Source of the DNA: Clostridia bacterium
Lineage (GTDB): Bacteria > Bacillota > Clostridia > DUPQ01
Assembly: GCA_028690885.1 (NCBI GenBank)
Contig: JAQVAJ010000143.1
Span: 1 to 5,048 of the forward strand
DNA length: 5,048 nt
Reading direction: 5' to 3'
The translations under genes and the position numbers were made by a program. Below, in pieces: positions 1 to 4,662 of the stretch; position 1 is the first letter of the stretch, and every line of letters begins with the position of its first letter. The notes below the pieces were generated by a model. The model searched no databases. It was given only the letters and a program-made list of their open reading frames with translations, and was not told the DNA's origin.

Positions 1-45
1 TACAATTATGCAGATTTTTTAAGAAGGGAAAAGCTGGATAAGTAG
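1..45 (+). CDS. Possible 3' end of a truncated upstream gene
   Basis: Reading from base 1, the first frame stays open for 14 codons and ends at TAG (43-45). The residues are YNYADFLRREKLDK, a charged, protein-like C-terminus. The start lies outside the window. The stop falls 10 bases before the first repeat copy, matching the arrangement at the second copy, where a real gene (HIT) ends 32 bases before the repeat. The family cannot be recognised from so few residues, and a chance open frame is possible. Confidence 0.35.
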   Translation, partial: YNYADFLRREKLDK

Positions 46-60
46 TTTTCAACCAGCCTC

Positions 61-123
61 CGGAACAGATAGCATCGGGAAATTTGAATGAAAGCCGAGA
101 TTTCCCTTATGCTATCTGTTTCG
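61..123 (+). other. Long imperfect stem-loop at the left end of repeat copy 1
   Basis: Bases 61-75 pair with 109-123 (15 pairs, including one G-T wobble at 63/121). After a small asymmetric bulge (76 against 107-108), 77-83 pair with 100-106, giving a two-part stem around a loop of about 16 bases. The structure lies just after the presumed stop of the upstream gene and ends one base before the ATG of the 58-codon frame. It could act as a transcription terminator, an RNA-processing signal or a recombination substrate. The T-run that should follow a strong intrinsic terminator is weak (TTTCGT). The same fold exists in copy 2 with a compensatory base-pair change. Confidence 0.85.
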
Positions 124-124
124 T

Positions 125-301
125 ATGCAATTTTTGTCCATTACGTCATGTTTTGACGTTCTGCCTGGTTATTTTCGCCCATACTTGGTATATTATACCC
201 AGTTAGATAATACCGTTAAAACATCTGTTATGATAGCAGTAATATTGATTATTGGCCTTTTGCTGGATGGGGTAGGGATGTTATTCGAGAAGAATAAATA
301 A
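125..301 (+). CDS. 58-residue putative single-pass membrane protein, repeat copy 1
   Basis: An ATG-to-TAA frame of 58 codons runs through the repeat. The N-terminal half is aromatic and polar (residues 1-32, with an LPGYFRPY segment at 13-20). Residues about 34-54 form a strongly hydrophobic stretch with one Asp (D48), consistent with a single membrane helix, followed by a charged tail EKNK. The counterpart in copy 2 has the same length and no indels, but five of the seven base differences change the residue, so comparing the two does not by itself show selection for protein function. No Shine-Dalgarno is visible, and the ATG abuts the base of a strong hairpin, which argues against efficient initiation here. 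It may be a genuine small protein or the preserved N-terminal piece of a larger membrane protein. I do not recognise a family. Confidence 0.35.
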   Translation: MQFLSITSCFDVLPGYFRPYLVYYTQLDNTVKTSVMIAVILIIGLLLDGVGMLFEKNK

Positions 302-326
302 AGTATGCCTAAACCATGCGTTTTAT

Positions 327-355
327 ATTCAAGAATGATTTGAATTTTCTTGAAT
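327..355 (+). terminator. Stem-loop downstream of the 58-codon frame (copy 1), possible terminator
   Basis: ATTCAAGAA (327-335) is perfectly complementary to TTCTTGAAT (347-355), giving a 9-bp stem and an 11-base loop. It lies 25 bases after the TAA of the small frame. The structure recurs at the equivalent place in copy 2, where it is one pair longer. It is A+T rich and lacks a following T-run, so termination is only a possibility. It could equally be an mRNA-stabilising 3' hairpin. Confidence 0.45.
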
Positions 356-436
356 AAGTGCTACTTTTACATGTATCTGTTCCAGAATCAGTTATATTGT
401 TCTTATGTCCGCACAGTACGTCAGTATTTCTGACAG

Positions 437-520
437 TCATGCATTTTTAGTTTATTTATATAATGTACCTAAAACTTATGTGTTTCTATATAAAATAATA
501 ATGTTAATTGAAACTCTCTT
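437..520. other. A+T-rich leader between repeat copy 1 and the next gene
   Basis: This is 84 bases of very A+T-rich DNA with no open frame and no convincing Shine-Dalgarno before the ATG at 521 (the preceding bases are AACTCTCTT). TATATAAAATAATAATG near 488-504 could contain a promoter -10 element, but I cannot assign one. Beyond that I see nothing in it. Confidence 0.5.
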
Positions 521-1420
521 ATGAAAACAAAATCGGACAAAATCACAGCCAATGATGTTAAAAAGGATGAAGCAATACATCATTTAATAAATCATAAAAT
601 TGCAAGACTTGTTGTGACTGATAAACAATATGATAAAAATGGGAATCCCATCTTTTCAAAGCTAGAGAAGATTATTGAAAAATTCCTCTCAAAAGAATAT
701 GGTCATAATCATTTTGAAATAATTCTTACACCTGGTGGTTTTTTAAACTTTGATTTTCCAGATACACTTCTGCGTAAACTTGATATTGAAAATGCTGAAA
801 ATAACAATGTGAAATTACTTCAGAAAGAGGCAAATTCAGTAATAATAAATTTTTTTAAGAAGTTGGGTCCAACAAATATGAAAAAACTTAAAGAAATAGC
901 TGATTTTTTTACTATAGGAATAGATGGCTATAGTAATAATAAGAGTATTGAGTTGGTTGCAATTTATAACTTAAAAAAAGAGAAAGTAATTCAATGGACT
1001 GGCAAATTTTATCCAACAGAAAGACAGAAAAGATATTTGATAAGAATAAATGATCTTAGTTCACATTTCATTGAGGTTAATAACCAGAAAATTTTAATAC
1101 TCGGTTGTCACGATTTGAATGTTTTTAGTCATAGAGGACAAGCAAATGCAAAACCTAATGGTTGGAGAAGACAATTAGCGGATGAATTTAAAAAATTATG
1201 TATAAAAAATAAACCTGAAATTGTCTTACAACATCCACATAATACATATTCTCCTAGAATTTGGTTACTTGGTTGGTCAGGTTTGGTAAATTTATGTCCA
1301 TCTATTAAACATTATGCGAGTGGGATAAACTATTCTATATTAAATGAAGGTGATGTCTTAAGACCTATTGAAAAGGTATTGAAACAGACAAGAAGGGGGG
1401 ATGTAATAGACATTTACTAA
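521..1420 (+). CDS. Uncharacterised 299-residue protein, possible divergent nitrilase-superfamily fold
   Basis: I do not recognise the family with confidence. Residues 1-60 are Lys-rich and polar. From residue 65 the protein alternates short hydrophobic strands with helices: FEIILTPGGF (65-74), FFTIGIDGY (129-137), SIELVAIYNL (142-151), then TGKFYPTE (160-167), KILILGCHDLNVFSHRG (190-206) and PEIVLQHPHNTY (232-243). This order, with a Lys before a strand ending in Cys-x-Asp (K162, C196, D198), recalls the Lys and Cys of carbon-nitrogen hydrolases. The catalytic Glu expected after the first strand is not obvious; there the sequence reads PGG (71-73). It may be an inactive or re-purposed relative, or a different alpha/beta fold. 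The gene is far poorer in G+C than the next two genes (13 of 60 bases in 841-900 against 29 of 60 in 1801-1860), and its stop lies 13 bases before the HNH gene. No Shine-Dalgarno supports the ATG; it is the first ATG of the frame. Confidence 0.85.
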   Translation: MKTKSDKITANDVKKDEAIHHLINHKIARLVVTDKQYDKNGNPIFSKLEKIIEKFLSKEYGHNHFEIILTPGGFLNFDFPDTLLRKLDIENAENNNVKLLQKEANSVIINFFKKLGPTNMKKLKEIADFFTIGIDGYSNNKSIELVAIYNLKKEKVIQWTGKFYPTERQKRYLIRINDLSSHFIEVNNQKILILGCHDLNVFSHRGQANAKPNGWRRQLADEFKKLCIKNKPEIVLQHPHNTYSPRIWLLGWSGLVNLCPSIKHYASGINYSILNEGDVLRPIEKVLKQTRRGDVIDIY

Positions 1421-1433
1421 ATATGGTGTGTAA

Positions 1434-2516
1434 ATGTTAGTTTTTCCTCGCATGTTACTTCCGCACGATAAAAGTATTGACGTAAAAGTTCTTGCGCAGA
1501 TCTATAACAATACGACTGCCACCTATAAGTTTTATTGGTTTGCTTCAATACTGGACATTCTCGTAAAAGAGGGCAAAAACAGGATGAGTTTTTGGGAGAT
1601 CATTGTGGGGATGATCGCCGAGGCCTGGTATCCGATACATTATTTTCTGCTTTCGTTTGGGAAATCAGACTCGCTATACAAACAGATACTTGAGCTCCAG
1701 CAGACCCTCAATATACCGATAGATGCTTCCAAGAGTCACATCAAGCGGTCAATAACTGATAATTTTGAGAACCGACAAGTAAAGGAACTGCTCAGAGTTT
1801 TTACGCTCAATGTACCTTACAGATTCCTGTCTCCGTGGATCAGGTATACCAACGATCCGGCTGTTGAATCAGAGTCCCGGCGTTTTGCAAACAATTGTCT
1901 TTATGCCATAAACGGTGAACGAATTGAGATCAACCCTTCCTGGGTAGGTTATTTAACGGAAAATTACGTGATCCTGAAGGAATTTACATTCTGGAACCTG
2001 ACACTTTTTCTTCAAAAACGCAATCCCAATGTTCCCGACCTGTCCTCCAAACTGGTAAAGCCTGTCCAAAGAGACTCACTGCTTAAACAGCATCGATTCT
2101 GGGATACCTTTATTGATATCAACGGGTCCTTGAAATGTATATACACCGGAACGGATCTGCATATAAAAATGTATGATCTGGATCACTTTATTCCCTGGAG
2201 TTTTGTTTCTCACAATCTACTATGGAACCTCCTTCCTACCGATCCGCGGATCAATTCATCCAAGAGCAATGACCTTCCATTGTTAGATGTGTACCTAAGA
2301 CCGTTTGCAGACATACATAAAACGGCATTGGAAAAGATTTATTATCGTGATCCAAACAATAAATTGCTTGAAGATTACTTGTTTCTCTATGGATCTTTGT
2401 CTGAATTGGTACAGCTTTCACAGGGAGATTTCTACGAAGTATATAAGAAAACCTTTTCACCATTGGTCCAGATAGCAGAGAACATGGGTTTTAAATATTG
2501 GAGAAATACATTATGA
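1434..2516 (+). CDS. HNH endonuclease domain protein (defence-island type)
   Basis: This is a predicted metal-dependent DNA nuclease. The C-terminal part has a clear HNH core: CIYTG (235-239), then YDLDHFIPWSFV (247-258) with the presumed metal-binding Asp250 and general base His251, then NLLWNLLP (261-268) with Asn265, then NSSKSNDLP (274-282) with Asn274 and Lys277. The N-terminal region (about 10-230), with NNTTATYKFYWFASIL at 25-40, resembles from memory a family of bacterial HNH proteins of unknown specificity; it is mostly helical and may recognise the target or a partner. A stop codon (1431-1433) sits directly before the ATG, so the frame cannot extend upstream. An in-frame ATG at 1452 (Met7, giving MLLPHDKSID) is an equally plausible start. 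Neither has a Shine-Dalgarno. The last codons contain the ribosome-binding site of the HIT gene and overlap it. Nuclease class is well supported; a restriction or anti-phage role is inferred. Confidence 0.93.
   Translation: MLVFPRMLLPHDKSIDVKVLAQIYNNTTATYKFYWFASILDILVKEGKNRMSFWEIIVGMIAEAWYPIHYFLLSFGKSDSLYKQILELQQTLNIPIDASKSHIKRSITDNFENRQVKELLRVFTLNVPYRFLSPWIRYTNDPAVESESRRFANNCLYAINGERIEINPSWVGYLTENYVILKEFTFWNLTLFLQKRNPNVPDLSSKLVKPVQRDSLLKQHRFWDTFIDINGSLKCIYTGTDLHIKMYDLDHFIPWSFVSHNLLWNLLPTDPRINSSKSNDLPLLDVYLRPFADIHKTALEKIYYRDPNNKLLEDYLFLYGSLSELVQLSQGDFYEVYKKTFSPLVQIAENMGFKYWRNTL
2500..2503 (+). promoter_or_regulatory. Ribosome-binding site of the HIT gene, inside the HNH gene
   Basis: GGAG lies nine bases before the ATG at 2513 and is the clearest Shine-Dalgarno in the window. 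It decides the HIT start: the frame could open at a TTG at 2498, but this motif overlaps that codon and serves the ATG. Together with the ATGA overlap it indicates translational coupling of the HNH and HIT proteins. Confidence 0.7.
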
Positions 2517-2911
2517 ATAACCATAAGAACATAATGGATGAGGATTGCCCTTTTTGTAATATAGGAGAGCATGTGGAAGTTTTATTCAAAGCCGATACTG
2601 CCATGGCGATACTTGATAGTTTCCCCATAAGCCCAGGACATGCTTTAGTAATTCCAAAAAGACATGTCGCTGATTATTTTGATCTTACCGTTGAAGAGCA
2701 GAATGAGCTATGGCAACTGGTAAACAGATGCAAGGTGATCCTGCAGGACAGGTTTCATCCAGATGGTTTCAACATCGGCATTAATGTCGGGGAAATGGCC
2801 GGACAAAGTATTTTTCATGTTCACATTCACCTGATCCCCCGATATAAAGGAGACATGAAGAATCCCAAAGGCGGGGTACGTCATATCATACCGGGAAAAG
2901 GATATTACTAG
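2513..2911 (+). CDS. HIT (histidine triad) family nucleotide hydrolase or transferase
   Basis: The protein has 132 residues, a usual length for a HINT/HIT protein. The signature HVHIHLIPRY spans 102-111, preceded by GQSIF (97-101). By family knowledge the middle histidine, His104, is the nucleophile that attacks the alpha-phosphate of nucleotides such as AMP conjugates or dinucleoside polyphosphates. Other HIT landmarks are the N-terminal CPFC (12-15), which with His51 and His102 could bind zinc as in many bacterial HIT proteins; the strand-turn segment AILDSFPISPGHALVIPKRH (32-51); and NIGINVGEMAGQS (87-99). It appears intact and is probably cytosolic. The ATG overlaps the HNH stop (ATGA) and has a good Shine-Dalgarno, so both proteins are probably made together. 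Substrate is unknown; the pairing suggests a role linked to the nuclease, for example removing a nucleotide adduct or signal, but this is inference. Confidence 0.95.
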   Translation: MNNHKNIMDEDCPFCNIGEHVEVLFKADTAMAILDSFPISPGHALVIPKRHVADYFDLTVEEQNELWQLVNRCKVILQDRFHPDGFNIGINVGEMAGQSIFHVHIHLIPRYKGDMKNPKGGVRHIIPGKGYY

Positions 2912-2931
2912 AGTTGAATTAGTTTGCCGGG

Positions 2932-2941
2932 CTCTTAAGAG
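2932..2941. other. Perfect 10-bp palindrome just before repeat copy 2
   Basis: CTCTTAAGAG is its own reverse complement and lies between the HIT stop and the left end of repeat copy 2. No equivalent occurs before copy 1, so it is not part of the repeat. It could be a chance palindrome or a site recognised by a dimeric protein. Confidence 0.4.
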
Positions 2942-2949
2942 ATGCCTCC

Positions 2950-3010
2950 GGAACAAATAGCAGCGCGAAATTTGAATGAAAGCCGAGATTTCCCTTATGC
3001 TATTTGTTTC
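2950..3010 (+). other. Long stem-loop at the left end of repeat copy 2; possible terminator of the HNH-HIT unit
   Basis: Bases 2950-2962 pair with 2998-3010 (13 pairs, one G-T wobble). A disrupted zone follows, and then 2967-2971 can pair with 2988-2992. Relative to copy 1, G68-C116 is replaced by A2956-T3004, a compensatory change that keeps the pair. Other changes (2963, 2966) weaken the inner part of the stem. The position, 38 bases after the HIT stop, would suit a terminator or processing site, but the following T-run (TTTCTG) is poor. Confidence 0.8.
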
Positions 3011-3012
3011 TG

Positions 3013-3189
3013 ATGCAATTTTTGTTCATTACGTCACGTTTTGACGTAATGCCTGATTATTTTCGCCCATACCTGGTATATTATACCCAGTTAGAAAATA
3101 CCGTTAAAACATCTGTTATGATAGCAGTAATATTGATTATTGGCCTTTTGCTGGATGGGGTAGGGATGTTATTCGAGAAGAATAAATAA
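3013..3189 (+). CDS. 58-residue putative single-pass membrane protein, repeat copy 2
   Basis: This is the exact counterpart of the small frame in copy 1, read here from the ATG at 3013. A TTG at 3004 would add three residues but lies inside the hairpin stem. Residues 29-58 are identical to copy 1, including the hydrophobic helix at about 34-54 and the EKNK end. Differences are confined to residues 5, 9, 13, 15 and 28 (F, R, M, D and E here). No Shine-Dalgarno is present. The intact frame in both copies is the best argument that it codes; the excess of amino-acid-changing differences and the hairpin directly before the ATG argue against. It may be a fragment of a larger membrane protein carried as part of the repeat. 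Confidence 0.35.
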   Translation: MQFLFITSRFDVMPDYFRPYLVYYTQLENTVKTSVMIAVILIIGLLLDGVGMLFEKNK

Positions 3190-3214
3190 AGTATGCCTAA
3201 ACCATGCGTTTTTT

Positions 3215-3243
3215 ATTCAAGAAAGATTTGAAGTTTCTTGAAT
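3215..3243 (+). terminator. Stem-loop downstream of the 58-codon frame (copy 2), possible terminator
   Basis: ATTCAAGAAA (3215-3224) and TTTCTTGAAT (3234-3243) form a perfect 10-bp stem with a 9-base loop. In copy 1 the tenth position is a T-T mismatch, so the stem is maintained or improved although both loops differ in sequence. There is no T-run after it, so terminator function is uncertain. Confidence 0.45.
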
Positions 3244-3399
3244 AAGTGCTATTTTTACATATATCTGTTCCAGAAATAGTTATATTGTTCATATGCTCGC
3301 ACAAAACGTCAGTTTTCCAGACAAACTTATTATTTTATTTAAAGACTTTTTTTAATAACCTAGTTGGAAGAGTATTTATAAATATTAATACCTGCATAA

Positions 3400-3876
3400 A
3401 TGTCAACAACAACTGCAACAATTTTAATTGGACGAGCTCACCAAAATCATGGTGGGATCATCCCTACTCATTTGATTCAATTAACTGAAAACAGCAGACC
3501 ATCATTGCTTTTACAACCCATTGAAGGACCATCCGATGTAAAAGTTGTAATACCAACTCTCGAGAATATCGTTGATGATATTTATTTAATGGTAACCGTC
3601 TTTATTCTAAATAAAATAAAACCTGCAAAGGATATTGATAACTGGGAAAGACTAAGTATGTACGATCTTTTTGATGAAAATGAAAGATCATCTCTTTATG
3701 AGGAATCCAGGAGAATAATTAAGGATACCAGTATAAAAATTATATTTAACATATTTGAGGGTAGTCATTTATTAAATTATGTAGATATAATAAAAGAATA
3801 TCCAAATGATCTTGAAATAACACTTTCAACTCTGAAAAAGGAGCTTTCAGCATGGTCAGATAAGTTAAATCCATAA
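3400..3876 (+). CDS. Uncharacterised 158-residue protein, partner of the HEPN gene
   Basis: I do not recognise a named family. The N-terminus is distinctive: after MSTTTATILIGRAHQNHGGI it carries two His and a Gly-Gly pair (H14, H17, G18, G19), followed by a short beta-like section to about residue 52. A hydrophobic helix (IVDDIYLMVTVFIL, 57-70) and a charged helical region (80-110) come next, then FNIFEGSHLLNYVDII (116-131) and a Lys/Glu-rich C-terminal helix. It has no signal peptide and is probably cytosolic. The ATG has no Shine-Dalgarno; the nearest purine-rich run is about 30 bases upstream. The stop lies 10 bases before the HEPN gene, so the two form an operon. A role as antitoxin, inhibitor or sensor for the HEPN protein is a guess from position only. 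Its base composition is A+T rich like the HEPN gene and the gene at 521. Confidence 0.8.
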   Translation: MSTTTATILIGRAHQNHGGIIPTHLIQLTENSRPSLLLQPIEGPSDVKVVIPTLENIVDDIYLMVTVFILNKIKPAKDIDNWERLSMYDLFDENERSSLYEESRRIIKDTSIKIIFNIFEGSHLLNYVDIIKEYPNDLEITLSTLKKELSAWSDKLNP

Positions 3877-3878
3877 GG
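3875..3878 (+). promoter_or_regulatory. Candidate ribosome-binding site of the HEPN gene
   Basis: AAGG overlaps the TAA stop of the preceding gene and lies eight bases before the ATG at 3887. A second AGG (3884-3886) directly touches the ATG and is too close to work. The short motif makes this only a moderate candidate, but it fits translation following straight on from the upstream gene. Confidence 0.4.
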
Positions 3879-3886
3879 CATGCAGG

Positions 3887-4624
3887 ATGACATACTTTGA
3901 CGATAAACAAAAAAAAGTGATTAGATCCTGGCATGATCTAGCAAAACGATCAGAAAATCCATATATGGCTTTTATGTCTGAATGGATTGCTTTTAATGCC
4001 ATTTGTTATAACTTATATTACGAAAAAGCAGTCATTGACCGCGCTAATATAGATAGATCAAGATCAAAACTTGATAGAATTCGCGAACGTTTAATTAATA
4101 ATTCTAAAGTTGTCGCAGAAAATGCAATATTAAACCGTTCTTCCGATAAATTAAACTTAGACCTTTCATTTCCAGAACGTTTGTTCATATCTGTATCTGA
4201 TAATAATTACACTGAAGACATCATTTTCAATGAATATGTTAAGGACAATCAGGAATGGTACAATATCAATCCATCTGATTCATTTAATTCTCTCAAAGAA
4301 TCCTTATTGAAACGCGAGTTCAACCGATACTACGTTATTAATATGGCCAAGAATAAACAATACAAAAACATGACCCAAACTCATGATTTTAGTAAACTTG
4401 TTGATGAAATGGCAAGAAAAAATATTATCGTTTTATGTGAAAATAATGATCTAAAGACAATTAAGAATGTTTTATATCAAATAAGGTGCAATATTTTTCA
4501 TGGAGAGAAAACTCCTGGATATATCAACGACGATAGAATTGTTAAAAGTGCATCGCCATTGTTGCAATTTATTGTTGAAGAGATGATTCACAAGCATAGA
4601 ATCGTAAATAGTTTTAACCATTGA
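3887..4624 (+). CDS. HEPN-type protein, putative ribonuclease or toxin
   Basis: The 245-residue protein ends in a HEPN-like helical region. LYQIRCNIFHGEK (196-208) contains R200-x4-H205, the RNA-cleaving motif of HEPN domains, followed by a helix SASPLLQFIVEEMIHKHRIV (221-240). The N-terminal helix FMSEWIAFNAICYNLYY (29-45) is typical of the first helix of such domains. A middle section (50-190) is charged and helical and probably confers specificity. By family knowledge HEPN proteins often cut RNA in toxin-antitoxin, abortive-infection and RNA-sensing defence systems, usually as dimers. The residue after the Arg is Cys here rather than the commoner Asn or Asp, as in other proteins of the IRCNxFHG type that I recall. 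The gene follows the 158-residue gene by 10 bases. No nucleotidyltransferase (MNT) partner is present, so it is not the classical HEPN-MNT pair. Activity is inferred from the motif. Confidence 0.88.
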   Translation: MTYFDDKQKKVIRSWHDLAKRSENPYMAFMSEWIAFNAICYNLYYEKAVIDRANIDRSRSKLDRIRERLINNSKVVAENAILNRSSDKLNLDLSFPERLFISVSDNNYTEDIIFNEYVKDNQEWYNINPSDSFNSLKESLLKREFNRYYVINMAKNKQYKNMTQTHDFSKLVDEMARKNIIVLCENNDLKTIKNVLYQIRCNIFHGEKTPGYINDDRIVKSASPLLQFIVEEMIHKHRIVNSFNH

Positions 4625-4662
4625 AAAAGATTAATAATGCAGTCTTTATGTTTTATACTATT

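Larger units (their letters stand above)
56..436 (+). repeat. 381-bp long direct repeat, copy 1
   Basis: This block aligns without any gap to 2944-3324 at a constant offset of 2888 bases. By hand I count about 30 substitutions over 381 bases (roughly 92% identity), and bases 209-324 are identical to 3097-3212. Similarity begins sharply at GCCTCCGG and fades gradually after about 436. From left to right it contains a long stem-loop (61-123), a 58-codon open frame (125-301), a second stem-loop (327-355) and a conserved A+T-rich tail. It carries no transposase and no recognisable terminal inverted repeats. The right boundary is uncertain by about 10-20 bases. It could be a mobile or cassette-type element, or one half of a segmental duplication. 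Confidence 0.95.
2944..3324 (+). repeat. 381-bp long direct repeat, copy 2
   Basis: This is the second copy of the element, in direct orientation and gap-free against 56-436. It starts 32 bases after the HIT stop and ends about 75 bases before the next gene. Differences concentrate at the two ends: about 6 in the first 69 bases and most of 17 in the last 112. The middle (3097-3212) is identical to copy 1. Such a gradient could come from recent gene conversion or recombination through the core, or from stronger constraint there. Two direct copies this similar are potential substrates for homologous recombination that would delete or amplify the intervening gene trio. Confidence 0.95.

Noticed and set aside
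33..57. Small inverted repeat GCTGG/CCAGC before repeat copy 1
   Set aside because: It has only five pairs with a 15-base loop and is not present before copy 2; probably chance.
61..123. Canonical integron attC site
   Set aside because: The position after a stop codon and the hairpin shape are suggestive, but the core sites RYYYAAC and GTTRRRY are not present at the stem ends (CGGAACA and TGTTTCG instead), and no integron integrase is visible.
187..199. GGTATA-T-TATACC palindrome in both repeats
   Set aside because: It lies inside the 58-codon frame (Val-Tyr-Tyr-Thr) and is simply shared by descent; there is no separate evidence for a binding site.
1395..1400. Six-G tract near the end of the gene at 521-1420 as a phase-variation switch
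   Set aside because: It is close to the C-terminus, and a one-base loss or gain would meet a stop within a few codons without fusing to the HNH gene. Six bases is also short for phase variation.
2251..2463. Minus-strand open frame within the HNH gene
   Set aside because: It lies wholly inside the HNH gene opposite conserved coding sequence and has no recognisable motif.
2498..2512. TTG start adding five residues to the HIT protein
   Set aside because: The Shine-Dalgarno GGAG lies on top of this codon and is correctly spaced for the ATG at 2513, which also gives a typical ATGA overlap.
2708..2956. Minus-strand open frame over the HIT gene
   Set aside because: It is antisense to the conserved HIT core, has no family features and no ribosome-binding site.
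56..3324. Insertion sequence or composite transposon
   Set aside because: The repeats carry no transposase-like frame, no terminal inverted repeats and no detectable target-site duplication.
3246..3488. 80-residue + strand open frame
   Set aside because: It overlaps the start of the better-supported 158-residue gene in another frame, is rich in Asn and Phe from A+T-rich DNA, and has no matching frame preserved at copy 1.
3746..3934. Minus-strand open frame across the junction of the two genes of the HEPN operon
   Set aside because: It is antisense to both genes and has no motif.
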